Positions 1 to 8,362 of a stretch of 64,000 nucleotides of DNA are shown one piece after another (position 1 is the first letter of the stretch; every line of letters starts with the position of its first letter). Both the position numbers and the translations under genes were made by a program. The stretch spans positions 163,226 through 227,225 of the forward strand of contig DBFJJS010000012.1 in assembly GCA_048393055.1 (NCBI GenBank), given 5' to 3'. The stretch is from Faeciplasma sp048393055. Lineage in GTDB: Bacteria > Bacillota > Clostridia > Oscillospirales > Ruminococcaceae. The notes under the pieces were generated by a model, which had not been told where the DNA came from, searched no databases, and worked only from the letters and a program-made list of their open reading frames with translations.

Positions 1-1051
1 GAGCTTTCGCCTCTATCTGACGTATGCGCTCTCTGGTGACATTGAACATCTGTCCGACCTCTTCAAGGGTGCGGCTTCTGCCGTCCTCAAGACCGAAGCG
101 AAGCCTGAGCACCTTTTCCTCACGCTCGGTAAGCGTACCTAAAACCTGATTGATCTGCTCCTTTAAAAGCACCTGCGACGCCGCTTCGGTAGGCTCGGGA
201 GCGTTTTCGTCGGGGATAAAGTCGCCCAGATGGCTGTCCTCCTCCTCACCGATAGGCGTTTCCAAAGAAACGGGATCCTGAGCTATACGCATTATCTCCC
301 TTACTCTGTCTACAGGCATATCGAGCGCCTTTGCTATTTCCTCAGGCGTCGGGTCTCTGCCGTTCTGGTGGAGGAGCTGGCTGGATATTTTCTTTACCTT
401 TGTTATTGTTTCAACCATGTGAACGGGTATTCTTATCGTCCTGGCCTGATCGGCTATCGCTCTTGTAATCGACTGGCGAATCCACCATGTTGCGTAGGTG
501 GAGAATTTAAAGCCCTTGGTGTAGTCAAATTTTTCGACCGCCTTTATAAGACCCAGGTTGCCCTCCTGAATAAGATCCAAAAAGCTCATGCCTCTGCCGC
601 CGTATCTTTTGGCTATTGACACTACCAGTCTCAGGTTTGCCTCTGCCAGACGCTTTTTAGCGGCACTGTCGCCGTTTTGCATTCTCTGGGCGAGCTCTAT
701 TTCCTCCTCAGGTGTGAGGAGCGGAACGCGCCCTATCTCCTTAAGGTATATTTTTACGGGGTCGTCGATAGCTATTCCGTCCGCGACCGCCGCGTCGTAG
801 CTGTCGTCAGACTCTCCAATGTCGTCTATAGGTTCCTGAAGGTCGTCAAGATTGGCATACGCGTCTGTGTCGGGGACAATGACGTCAACTATCTCTATCC
901 CGTTTGCGGAGCACTTTTCATAAAAGCGGTCTATCTGATCGACATCGTAATCAGAATCCTCAAGCGCTTCGGTGATAGCCTTTGTAGTAAGCTTTCCCGT
1001 TGCCTTGCCTGTTTCTATCAGGCTTTCAAGTGATGTTTTCTTCTCGCTCAT
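1..1051 (-). CDS. rpoD: RNA polymerase primary sigma factor (partial, 3' end cut by window edge)
   Basis: Housekeeping sigma-70 that directs RNA polymerase to -35/-10 promoters. The 350 visible residues contain an acidic N-terminal region 1.1 (about 1-80), region 1.2 (DPVKIYLKEIGRVPLLT), region 2 with the RMQNGD and YATWWIRQSITRAI helices used for -10 recognition and melting, region 3, and the start of region 4 with its helix-turn-helix (TLEEVGQMFNVTRERIRQIE) running off the window. The start ATG at 1051 has GGAGG 5 nt upstream. It lies 24 nt after dnaG, the usual macromolecular-synthesis order in Firmicutes. The many TTGACA-17-TATAAT promoters in the window are its expected targets. Confidence 0.97.
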   Translation of the reverse strand, partial: MSEKKTSLESLIETGKATGKLTTKAITEALEDSDYDVDQIDRFYEKCSANGIEIVDVIVPDTDAYANLDDLQEPIDDIGESDDSYDAAVADGIAIDDPVKIYLKEIGRVPLLTPEEEIELAQRMQNGDSAAKKRLAEANLRLVVSIAKRYGGRGMSFLDLIQEGNLGLIKAVEKFDYTKGFKFSTYATWWIRQSITRAIADQARTIRIPVHMVETITKVKKISSQLLHQNGRDPTPEEIAKALDMPVDRVREIMRIAQDPVSLETPIGEEEDSHLGDFIPDENAPEPTEAASQVLLKEQINQVLGTLTEREEKVLRLRFGLEDGRSRTLEEVGQMFNVTRERIRQIEAKA

Positions 1052-1075
1052 TTTGTTCCTCCATATGTATAAGTA

Positions 1076-2836
1076 CTATTTTTGCCTTCTCAGCTTTTCA
1101 ACGTATCCTAAGAACTCCTCATCGGTCATACCCAAGCCCGCCGGCTCGCTATTGCTGTCTTTAAGCAGCTTTATATAATCCTCCAATGTTCTTTGATCTA
1201 CGATTATTTCGCGCGATTTGGCAAGAATATAGGATATTCTGCCCATTTCACTATCGGAAAATTCATTGCCCAGCGATGACAGCGACACGTCTTTTGACTC
1301 TTCAAAGCTATTTTTAAGCTTTTGATAGACTCTCCTGTGAAAATCAGTGACGAATCTGTCCGGCTCGAGCACAGAAAAAACTAATTGCGCTTCGTCGGGA
1401 TGCGTCAGGATGTATGCTAAAATTCCCTCCTCAGCCTTTGCTTCTTTAGGGTGCTTTTGAGCGTCCGGGTTTATATCGTCGCGGCGGATCCTTCCGGACT
1501 GGATTTGATTCCATTCCTTTTTGCTGCTCTCCCTTCTCTGGCGCGCAAGATATGCCGAAACCTCCGCCGCTATTACCTCCTTCGGCACGCCCTGCTCCTG
1601 CGAGACCCGCAGAAGGTATATTTCCCTTTCTATCCTGCTTTCCACTCCGGCTAAGACCTTTACCGCGCGCCGCAGATATTCCACTCTGCCCATATCCGAG
1701 TCCATATCCAATCCGTCCCGGCATTTACTGAGCTTAAAATCCAGTGCGTCCTGCGAGCCGTCAAGCAAAAGCTTGAAACGCTCCGGACCAAGTTTATTTA
1801 TGTAATCGTCAACATCCTTTATTCCTTCTCCCGAAAGCTTTACGACCCTTGTCTTAAGCCCAGCGGAGGAAAGCACCGCTATTGCGGCGGCAGTAGCCTT
1901 TTGCCCGGCTTCGTCGGCGTCGTAGCAGATGTAAACCTCGTCGCAGTACTGCGACATAAGCCTTGCGTGCTCCGGCGTTATGGCTGTTCCGCAGGTGGCG
2001 ACAGCCTCGGTAAATCCAGCCTGGTGCAGGGTTATAACGTCGAGGTTTCCCTCGCAGAGTATAAGCCTTTTGGATTTTACCGCGCTGTTTTTGGCAAAGT
2101 TGAGAGCAAACAGCGTCCTGCTTTTTTCATAAACCGGAGTGCCCCTTGAGTTTAGGTATTTCATTCCTTTGAAATCCCTGTCAAGGGTGCGTCCGGAAAA
2201 CGCGATGACATTTCCCCGAAGGTCAAAAATAGGGAAGATGACGCGGTTTACAAAAAAATCAAAATACCTGCCGTTTTTACTTGTCGCAAGCGAAGCTGAC
2301 ACCAGCTCCTCGCGGGTGTAGCCGAGGGCGGTCATATGGTTAGTCAAAGCAGTCCAGTTGTTTGTCGCAACGCCCAGCCCGAACCCCTTTATTGTTGCGG
2401 GAGTAAGGCGTCTTGCATTTATGAGATAGCTAAGCCCCTCCTTGCCCTCCGGGATTTTCAGCCTCGAGTAGAAAAACTTTGCCGCTTCGCGGTTCATCTC
2501 CAAAAGCCGCTTCTTTTTTTCTGCGGCGCGGTCGGTATAGCCGTCCTCCGGCATCGGTATACCCGATTTTTCCGCGAGGAATTTGACGGCTTCTATGTAG
2601 TCGAGGTTCTCGATCTTCATTATAAACGTGATAACATCTCCGCCTGCGCCGCATCCGAAGCAGTAAAAGCTCTCAGTGTCGGTGTAAACCATGCAGGACG
2701 GCGTTCTCTCCGAATGAAAGGGACAAAGGCATTTGTAACCATGTCCCGAACGATGCAGGGATACATATTGCCGCATGATATCATCTATGTGGTTTGCATC
2801 CTTGATGCGCTCTATAAAATCAACCGGCAACGGCAT
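1076..2836 (-). CDS. dnaG: DNA primase
   Basis: Synthesises RNA primers for the replication fork and docks on the replicative helicase. The 586 residues are normal length. The N-terminal CHC2 zinc ribbon has C38, H41, C59 and C62; the TOPRIM catalytic core shows CEGNLDV and YDADEAG (acidic metal ligands); the C-terminal third matches the helicase-binding domain. The TOPRIM signature usually reads EGYxDV; here Tyr is Asn, which leaves the acidic residues intact. Start ATG at 2836 follows GGGAGGAAC. It sits between dgt and rpoD and is probably co-transcribed with both. Confidence 0.97.
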   Translation of the reverse strand: MPLPVDFIERIKDANHIDDIMRQYVSLHRSGHGYKCLCPFHSERTPSCMVYTDTESFYCFGCGAGGDVITFIMKIENLDYIEAVKFLAEKSGIPMPEDGYTDRAAEKKKRLLEMNREAAKFFYSRLKIPEGKEGLSYLINARRLTPATIKGFGLGVATNNWTALTNHMTALGYTREELVSASLATSKNGRYFDFFVNRVIFPIFDLRGNVIAFSGRTLDRDFKGMKYLNSRGTPVYEKSRTLFALNFAKNSAVKSKRLILCEGNLDVITLHQAGFTEAVATCGTAITPEHARLMSQYCDEVYICYDADEAGQKATAAAIAVLSSAGLKTRVVKLSGEGIKDVDDYINKLGPERFKLLLDGSQDALDFKLSKCRDGLDMDSDMGRVEYLRRAVKVLAGVESRIEREIYLLRVSQEQGVPKEVIAAEVSAYLARQRRESSKKEWNQIQSGRIRRDDINPDAQKHPKEAKAEEGILAYILTHPDEAQLVFSVLEPDRFVTDFHRRVYQKLKNSFEESKDVSLSSLGNEFSDSEMGRISYILAKSREIIVDQRTLEDYIKLLKDSNSEPAGLGMTDEEFLGYVEKLRRQK

Positions 2837-2911
2837 ACGTTCCTCCCTTTTTATTTTTGATTTTCCTATCGCCTGTTATCATGCTGTCGCGGCATATCCG
2901 CAAAAGACAGG

Positions 2912-3919
2912 CTAGTATATGTTCCAGCCCTTCGGGACGTACAGCTCTATAAATAAATTGGTACAGTATTTGTCCGTCATGCCGGCGACATAATCGCATA
3001 CGGCTGTGTTTTTGTCAAACCTGTCCGCCAGTCTGAGGTATTCCTCCGGCAACTTTTCAGGTCTTTCAAGGAAGTAACGGTAGAGCTTTTCTATCATGAT
3101 CTTCGCCTTCGATTCTTCCGACTTGCATTTGGGATTCTTGTAGACGTTTATAAACATAAAGTCCTTCAGGCGTTCCTGAGCGTACTCAATTTCGGGATCA
3201 AAGCGGATTTTATCCGCACCGTTTTTGACAAGCGAACTCACAAGCGAGGTTATCCTCTGAGACTTTGTCTTTCCGAGCACCTTAACCACGTCCTCCGGCA
3301 GGTCCTCGTTTTGTATCACGCCCGCTCGCACCGCGTCCTCGATATCGTGATTTATATATGCTATGGCGTCCGCGAGCCTTACTATGTAGCCCTCCTTAGT
3401 GACAGCTATATCGTCGGTATGCTTTAATATTCCGTCCCTTACCTCGTATGTAAGGTTGAGACCGCGGCCGTCCTTTTCTATGTAATCCACTACTCTCAGG
3501 CTCTGGCGGTAGTGCCTAAAGCCGCCGGGCGATATTTCATTCAAAACTGCTTCTCCTGCGTGCCCGAACGGGGTGTGCCCGAGGTCGTGACCAAGCGCTA
3601 TCGCTTCCGTAAGGTCCTCGTTAAGCCTCAGCGCGCGGGATATCGTCCTTGCAATCTGGCTGACCTCAAGGGTATGCGTAAGACGTGTGCGGTAGTGGTC
3701 GCCGGTAGGGTTTAAAAACACCTGGGTTTTTTGCTTAAGCCTTGAAAACGCGTTGCAGTGGATTATCCTGTCGCGGTCGCGCTGGAAATCCGTTCTCAGA
3801 GGGCATTTTGTCTCCGCTCGTATCCGCCCCATGGATTCCGACGCCAGGCATGCGTACTCAGACAGCGCCTTTTTTTCCAGCTGTTCGGTGTATTCTCTGG
3901 GAAGCATTTTACCTGCCAT
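2912..3919 (-). CDS. dgt: dGTP triphosphohydrolase-like HD-domain protein
   Basis: Predicted to hydrolyse dNTPs to deoxynucleoside plus triphosphate in nucleotide-pool control. The HD metal-binding residues are visible (RLTHTLEVSQIA, then ALGHDLGHTPFGHAGE), preceded by the family motif HCNAFSRLKQKTQVF. About 335 residues, the size of the Firmicutes short-form Dgt family found next to dnaG. Start: I prefer ATG 3919, which has AAGGATG about 10 nt upstream. An in-frame ATG at 3940 has no ribosome site and lies only about 5 nt after the start predicted from TATAAT at 3952-3957. ATG 3907 is another option. Substrate specificity cannot be told from sequence. Confidence 0.9.
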   Translation of the reverse strand: MAGKMLPREYTEQLEKKALSEYACLASESMGRIRAETKCPLRTDFQRDRDRIIHCNAFSRLKQKTQVFLNPTGDHYRTRLTHTLEVSQIARTISRALRLNEDLTEAIALGHDLGHTPFGHAGEAVLNEISPGGFRHYRQSLRVVDYIEKDGRGLNLTYEVRDGILKHTDDIAVTKEGYIVRLADAIAYINHDIEDAVRAGVIQNEDLPEDVVKVLGKTKSQRITSLVSSLVKNGADKIRFDPEIEYAQERLKDFMFINVYKNPKCKSEESKAKIMIEKLYRYFLERPEKLPEEYLRLADRFDKNTAVCDYVAGMTDKYCTNLFIELYVPKGWNIY

Positions 3920-3951
3920 GACTCTCACATCCTTTGACATTTAGCTAATTG

Positions 3952-3957
3952 ATTATA
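3952..3957 (-). promoter_or_regulatory. -10 element upstream of dgt
   Basis: Perfect TATAAT on minus, but no convincing -35 box at 17 nt (the area is an A/T-rich run). It would place the transcript start around 3945, almost on top of the first possible dgt ATG, and so bears on the choice of start codon. Confidence 0.4.
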
Positions 3958-4022
3958 CATAATAAAAATCAAATCCCCTCTTTTTTTGAAGCAAAAAGAG
4001 AGAATTTGTATACATGCATAAT

Positions 4023-4643
4023 TTAATTATTAAAATCGTAAAGTTTATTGTTTAATATGTTCAACGATGCGCTGCCATTAGTCATATCTGCAAGCTTTTC
4101 TGATAATAAAGCTGCCAGCTCCTCCCTCACAGCCAGAATGATTTTTACCTTGTCGGAAAAATCGGAGTCAATTACTCTTGCGTCAAAGTCCGGGAGGGCG
4201 CGGCAAATCCTGTCGTAAAATGAGTAATCGATCTTGGCACTTAGTATTGCGGCGGGGAGCAATTCTATTATTTTTGCCTCGGAAACCGCAAGCGAAGCCG
4301 CGCTGCTGTACGCTCTTGTCAGCCCGCCCTTGCCGAGAAGTATCCCGCCGAAGTATCTTGTCACCACGACAACGACGTCTGTAAGCCCGTTTTTTTGTAT
4401 TACATCGAGTATGGGAGCGCCAGCCGTGCCCTGCGGTTCGCCGTCGTCGGAATACCGCTGAAGCCCGTCTTTTTTTATGACGTACGCATAGCAGTTGTGC
4501 CTTGCTCTGCGGTTATTTGCGCGGATCTTTTCTATAAACCCGATGGCTTCTTCTTCGGTTTCAACGTGGCATATGCTTGAGATAAACTCTGATTTCTGCT
4601 CTGTAAAGCTTGCGCTTGCCTCTGAGTAAATGGATTTGTACAT
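4023..4643 (-). CDS. YigZ/IMPACT family protein (UPF0029)
   Basis: A 206-residue member of the YigZ/YvyE family related to eukaryotic IMPACT; cellular role in bacteria is not settled. The family signature is clear: RARHNCYAYVI, then DDGEPQGTAGAPIL, then VVTRYFGGILLGKGGL, followed by the smaller C-terminal domain. ATG 4643 follows GGGAG. It lies just after the rpmE terminator, so expression may depend on read-through or an unseen promoter. Confidence 0.9.
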   Translation of the reverse strand: MYKSIYSEASASFTEQKSEFISSICHVETEEEAIGFIEKIRANNRRARHNCYAYVIKKDGLQRYSDDGEPQGTAGAPILDVIQKNGLTDVVVVVTRYFGGILLGKGGLTRAYSSAASLAVSEAKIIELLPAAILSAKIDYSFYDRICRALPDFDARVIDSDFSDKVKIILAVREELAALLSEKLADMTNGSASLNILNNKLYDFNN

Positions 4644-4685
4644 AAAACGCTCCCGTAATTATTCGCAGGCGTTAAAGTCCGCCGA

Positions 4686-4712
4686 AAAAGAAAAGAGGGC
4701 GCGTTAGCCCTC
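4686..4712 (-). terminator. Rho-independent terminator after rpmE
   Basis: On minus, stem GAGGGC/GCCCTC with a 6-nt loop followed by TTTTCTTTTT, starting 6 nt after the rpmE stop. Confidence 0.85.
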
Positions 4713-4718
4713 CTTCTA

Positions 4719-4931
4719 TTACTTCTTGTCTCCCAAGCCGTAACGCCTGTTGAAGCGGTCGACACGTCCGCCGGTGTCAACAAGCTTCTGCTTGCCCGTG
4801 AAGAACGGGTGGCATTTTGAGCAAACATCGACTCTCATATCGCCCTTTGTGGACCTTGTCTTAATGACGTTGCCGCAGGCGCAGGTGATGGTTGCATCTA
4901 CATAGTTAGGATGGATTCCTTCTTTAGCCAT
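4719..4931 (-). CDS. rpmE: 50S ribosomal protein L31 (zinc-binding form)
   Basis: Large-subunit protein of the inter-subunit bridge. The 70 residues carry four cysteines, C17, C19, C37 and C40, of the zinc-binding C+ form; organisms with C+ and C- pairs swap them under zinc limitation. The remainder (GIHPNY, CHPFFTGKQK, GRVDRFNRRYG) is canonical. ATG 4931 has AGGAGG upstream. It has its own promoter and a 115-nt structured leader, which suggests autogenous control; it ends at a strong terminator. Confidence 0.97.
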   Translation of the reverse strand: MAKEGIHPNYVDATITCACGNVIKTRSTKGDMRVDVCSKCHPFFTGKQKLVDTGGRVDRFNRRYGLGDKK

Positions 4932-5046
4932 TTTTCTGACCTCCTTTTTGAACTGATAATATGATACACATAGTAGCCCATCATCCCCAGTTCAGACAGT
5001 AGTACTATGGATTTATCATAAACACGCCTCCATTCGGCGTTTAGCA
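4932..5046 (-). promoter_or_regulatory. Structured 5' leader of rpmE, probable L31 autoregulatory RNA with pseudoknot
   Basis: Between the predicted transcript start (about 5046) and the L31 start codon. A long hairpin pairs 5014-5019 with 4961-4966 (6 bp) and 5003-5009 with 4969-4975 (7 bp). Inside its loop, 4988-4994 is exactly complementary (7 bp) to 4949-4955, which lies directly upstream of the ribosome binding site; this would make a pseudoknot able to mask or expose that site. L31-binding leader RNAs are known in several bacterial groups. The pairing is seen; the binding of L31 is inference. Confidence 0.7.
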
Positions 5047-5052
5047 GGGAAT

Positions 5053-5081
5053 ATTATATCACGTCCTTGCGCAAATTGCAA
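5053..5081 (-). promoter_or_regulatory. Sigma-A promoter of rpmE
   Basis: On minus, TTGCAA (5076-5081), 17-nt spacer, TATAAT (5053-5058). Predicted start near 5046. Confidence 0.85.
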
Positions 5082-5089
5082 GCATTATT

Positions 5090-6112
5090 TTATCCTATGT
5101 TAAACTCGGTGAGATTTACGCCCTCAAGGTCGTTTTTAGACACCGCTATCGCCAGAAGATACCACTTTGTGTGCTCCTGAAGCGCTTCCTCCGGCAGATT
5201 GTCTATTGTAATGAATATCTGTAGGTTGTATACGAACAGGTCGGATACGCTGGGTCTTGGCAGGCGGTCGTCAAACGGCAATACAGCCAGAAGCAGAATA
5301 TAATCGTTAAACATCGCCTCGTCGTAAACCGGTCCGATGTATCTTAAAAACTGTCCGTCGAGATCGAATACGCCTTTGTAGCTCTCATAAAAGCTCAGAA
5401 GCTCATCATATGACTCGATTGAATCTATAACGGCGCGGGGATCATCGCTTATTGCATCCGCAGAATATGTGGCGGGCCAGAACTCAGGATACACATATCT
5501 GTATCTTTCCGCGTCGAAAACGTCGGTGTTTTCAGAGTCCGTCACCTCTGTGATGGAAAGCTCGAGGCTGTTGGTATCTATGCTGTCAAAGCTGCCCCTC
5601 GGCGCGGTAAAAATAAGATGATATACTATGTTTTCGCTTCTCGGCGCGTTTTCAGGTATATGCCGTGTGAGATTTATATACACCTTGCCATCCGCTATGC
5701 TCATGCTGTCGAGCGAATGGCTGACATATGTGCTGGGCTCGCTTATTACAAGCATCATAACGTCGTTTGCCTTGAAGAACTCGTCCGTAAACGAGGCGCA
5801 GGCGATGGTAAATCTTCTTCCAAACATGAAATACCGCTCGCTGGGGTAGAAGTAATCCTCGATGTCGGAATAGGAGTGAAAAAGTCTGATGTATGGGAAG
5901 GAATCGTCGAGCTCACTGCCGGAATACATGGTAAGATAGCTGCCGTAAAGGCTGCCGGCGTTTTCGATCACGTCGCCGGCGCTTTGCAATGAATCCGGTG
6001 TCTGCTGGGAAGTGCCGGTACTGCCTGACACGTCGTTAGGTATATCGCGATTGCTCTGGCATCCGCAAAAGACTATAATGCAGCACATAAGAAGCGACAA
6101 AAGCCTTTTCAT
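5090..6112 (-). CDS. Predicted lipoprotein of unknown function
   Basis: A 340-residue protein with a lipoprotein signal: KR, a hydrophobic stretch, then VFCGC, with the second Cys as likely lipidation site. A Ser/Asp-rich linker follows, then a globular region without a motif I recognise; it contains repeated Tyr-rich YPEFWPATYSADAI and FYESYKGVFDLDGQF segments. ATG 6112 has GGGAGGG upstream. It lies between the lysC terminator and the L31 promoter, so it is probably monocistronic. Function is unknown; outer face of the membrane is inferred from the signal. Confidence 0.8.
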   Translation of the reverse strand: MKRLLSLLMCCIIVFCGCQSNRDIPNDVSGSTGTSQQTPDSLQSAGDVIENAGSLYGSYLTMYSGSELDDSFPYIRLFHSYSDIEDYFYPSERYFMFGRRFTIACASFTDEFFKANDVMMLVISEPSTYVSHSLDSMSIADGKVYINLTRHIPENAPRSENIVYHLIFTAPRGSFDSIDTNSLELSITEVTDSENTDVFDAERYRYVYPEFWPATYSADAISDDPRAVIDSIESYDELLSFYESYKGVFDLDGQFLRYIGPVYDEAMFNDYILLLAVLPFDDRLPRPSVSDLFVYNLQIFITIDNLPEEALQEHTKWYLLAIAVSKNDLEGVNLTEFNIG

Positions 6113-6204
6113 ACCATCCCTCCCGTTTTAGTGTTTATCCTATATACCACCATATGGTCGCGCCGTATGGTATTAATATTTGCAGCTTTTTCCGATTTAG
6201 AACT

Positions 6205-6240
6205 AAAAACGCCCGCCCGAATCATGCTTCGGACAGGCGC
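6205..6240 (-). terminator. Rho-independent terminator after lysC
   Basis: On minus, an 11-bp stem with G-U pairs (GCCTGTCCGAA with TTCGGGCGGGC) followed by GTTTTT, 8 nt after the lysC stop. Confidence 0.85.
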
Positions 6241-6247
6241 CGAGCTT

Positions 6248-7573
6248 TTAAAGCCTTTCGGTTACGAATATATCGTATATCGCCTTTATTGCCGACTCAA
6301 AGCTGTCGTTGCTTATTCCCACGATTACGTTCAGCTCGCTTGAGCCCTGGTCTATCATTTTTACGTTTATCTTAGCGTGTGCTAAGGCTGCGAATATCCT
6401 TGCCGCAGTTCCTCTCTGAGAACGCATTCCGCGCCCCACGACCGCAACAAGCGCCAAATCGCGGTCGATTTCTATTTTGTCCGGGTGCACGGCAGCTTCA
6501 AGCGCGCTTATGACCGCGCTTTCCTTTTCCTCCAGCTCGTCGCGCCGCACGACTATGCTCATAGTGTCGATGCCGGACGGCATATGCTCAAACGATATGC
6601 TAAATCCCTCAAGCACGCCCAAGACCCTTCTTCCGAAGCCGAGCTCTGAGTTCATCATGTCCTTTTCTATGGTTATCGCTGCAAAGCCTCTGTGACCCGC
6701 TATTCCCGTTATTGTAAATCTGCAGTCGTCGCTGCCGGCGGACTCCACTATCATAGTTCCCGGGTCGTCAGGCTTATTGGTGTTTTTTATGTTTATCGGT
6801 ATTCCCGCTTTGCGGACGGGGAAAATAGCTTCCTCGTGCAAAACGCCCGCACCCATGTACGCAAGCTCCCTCAGTTCGTGATAGGTGATGGTTTGAATGG
6901 GTTCGGGATCGGGCACGATTCTCGGATCGCAGACTAAAAATCCCGATACGTCCGTCCAGTTTTCATACAGGTCCGCGTTTACCGCCGCCGCAACTATCGA
7001 GCCGGTAATATCCGAGCCGCCGCGGGAAAAGGTTTTGATGGTGTCGTTCGGCATAGAGCCGTAGAATCCGGGTATTACTGCGTTTCCCACCCTGTCAAGC
7101 CTTTCCTTGACTATCCTGCATGTCTGCACAAGATTAAGCTTTCCGTCGTCATTAAAATATATTACCTCCGCCGCGTCTACAAAAGTAAATCCGATATACT
7201 CTGCAAGTATTTTTCCGTTGAGGTATTCTCCTCTCGAGGCGGCGTAGTCCCGCCCCGCTCTTGCCATAAAGCTGTGCTTTATCGTTTCAAACTCGCCGTC
7301 TAAGGACATACCCAGCTTTAGCCCGTCGATTATATCGGTATACCTCTGCTTTATCTGCATAAACATCGGCAGAAAATCCCCGCCGCGCACTGCCATATCG
7401 TAGCAGGCGTAGAGCATATCGGTTACCTTTGTATCCTTTGAGTCCCTTTTTCCCGGAGCGGAGGGGACAACGTACTTTCTCGATTTATCCGCCTTTATTA
7501 TGTTTGCTACCTTTATGAACTGGTTGGCGTCCGCAAGAGAGCTTCCGCCAAACTTGACCACTTTTACTGACAC
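6248..7573 (-). CDS. lysC: Aspartate kinase
   Basis: Phosphorylates L-aspartate, the first step toward lysine, threonine, methionine and, in spore formers, the dipicolinate precursor. The N-terminal kinase domain opens with KVVKFGGSSLAD and has FSRGGSDITGS (substrate/ATP binding). The C-terminal half contains two ACT domains (FTITGIAGHRGFA and ALVAVVGRG regions), so allosteric amino-acid feedback is expected. 441 residues. I choose GTG 7573, 9 nt from AAGGAG; the upstream TTG at 7579 is too close to that site. It has its own promoter, and no lysine riboswitch is visible. Confidence 0.95.
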   Translation of the reverse strand: MSVKVVKFGGSSLADANQFIKVANIIKADKSRKYVVPSAPGKRDSKDTKVTDMLYACYDMAVRGGDFLPMFMQIKQRYTDIIDGLKLGMSLDGEFETIKHSFMARAGRDYAASRGEYLNGKILAEYIGFTFVDAAEVIYFNDDGKLNLVQTCRIVKERLDRVGNAVIPGFYGSMPNDTIKTFSRGGSDITGSIVAAAVNADLYENWTDVSGFLVCDPRIVPDPEPIQTITYHELRELAYMGAGVLHEEAIFPVRKAGIPINIKNTNKPDDPGTMIVESAGSDDCRFTITGIAGHRGFAAITIEKDMMNSELGFGRRVLGVLEGFSISFEHMPSGIDTMSIVVRRDELEEKESAVISALEAAVHPDKIEIDRDLALVAVVGRGMRSQRGTAARIFAALAHAKINVKMIDQGSSELNVIVGISNDSFESAIKAIYDIFVTERL

Positions 7574-7682
7574 GAGCAAAATCTCCTTATCGAATGTATT
7601 AACGTGCGCGATGCACAGGAAAAGGTATTTTTCTAAGATACCCGCTTTTTATCCTCAGCCCTGTTTTGGCAACAGTAAAACT

Positions 7683-7711
7683 ATTATATTATCCTAGTGC
7701 AGACACGTCAA
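7683..7711 (-). promoter_or_regulatory. Sigma-A promoter of lysC
   Basis: On minus, TTGACG (7706-7711), 17-nt spacer, TATAAT (7683-7688). Gives a leader of roughly 100 nt. Confidence 0.85.
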
Positions 7712-7806
7712 TCTGTCATGTATACAAAATTGTGCAAAATAAAAAATGTTTTCTTATGAAAAACGCATGTATTTTTAGAAAGAACATCTATCCATATGAC
7801 ACTGCT

Positions 7807-7843
7807 AAAAAAGCCCCCTCAGTGCCGGTCCTCACCAAGGGGA
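7807..7843 (-). terminator. Rho-independent terminator of the coaD operon
   Basis: On minus, 10-bp stem CCCCTTGGTG/CACTGAGGGG with an 8-nt loop, then a run of T. It lies 11 nt after the coiled-coil gene stop. Confidence 0.85.
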
Positions 7844-7853
7844 ACAAAAGTAT

Positions 7854-8324
7854 TCAGTTTGCTTTTTTAGAAGCTGCCTTAATGGTCTCCCTCATCGACT
7901 TAATTTCGTTTAACGCCTTTGTCACGGACCTTTCGGACTCTGAAAGAATATCGTCAAGCTTTTCTATCATGGCCTTCTTGATGTTTAAATCCATGGTATG
8001 CGCCTGAGTGGTGATTTCATCTGCCGCAGCCCTTGCCTGCTTTACTATTTCCTCTTCAGAAACGAGCGTTTTTGCTCTTTCCTCCGCCTTTTTAATGATC
8101 TGCTCCGCCTGGGCGTTGGCGTCGGTTATAATCACCGAGCGGTCCGCCACCATTTCCTTTGCTTTTTTTATTTCGGTGGGAAGGTTATAGCGAATGCCGT
8201 CGATGTATTCTCTGAGCTGGTCGGCGTCAACCATGCTCTTTTTGTTTGAAAACGGCACTGTGACCGCCTTATCAAGAAGTTCGTCCATCATTTCAAGGAT
8301 TTCGTCAATAGTCATTGAATTCAT
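7854..8324 (-). CDS. Coiled-coil protein, DivIVA/ATP-synthase-b-like
   Basis: A 156-residue, mostly helical protein. The N-terminal segment IDEILEMMDELLDKA leads to a central predicted coiled coil rich in Ala, Glu and Lys (NAQAEQIIKKAEERAKTL) and a Lys-rich tail. Such proteins are often annotated as ATPase subunit-like by similarity of low-complexity helices; I see no catalytic motif. I prefer ATG 8324, with GGAG 9 nt upstream, over ATG 8351, which lacks a ribosome site. It closes the rsmD-coaD operon, a conserved neighbour position in Clostridia, so a scaffold or envelope role is only a guess. Confidence 0.75.
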   Translation of the reverse strand: MNSMTIDEILEMMDELLDKAVTVPFSNKKSMVDADQLREYIDGIRYNLPTEIKKAKEMVADRSVIITDANAQAEQIIKKAEERAKTLVSEEEIVKQARAAADEITTQAHTMDLNIKKAMIEKLDDILSESERSVTKALNEIKSMRETIKAASKKAN

Positions 8325-8362
8325 ATTAAACAGCTCCTCACTTGTTTTCATATTTCACTTTA

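Noticed and set aside
3961..4010. Hairpin after the YigZ gene (CTCTCTTTTT/AAAAAAAGAGGGG)
   Set aside because: A/T-rich arms with mismatches and no T run; not a convincing terminator.
7574..7676. Possible lysine riboswitch in the lysC leader
   Set aside because: The leader is about 100 nt, too short for a lysine riboswitch, and shows only small hairpins.
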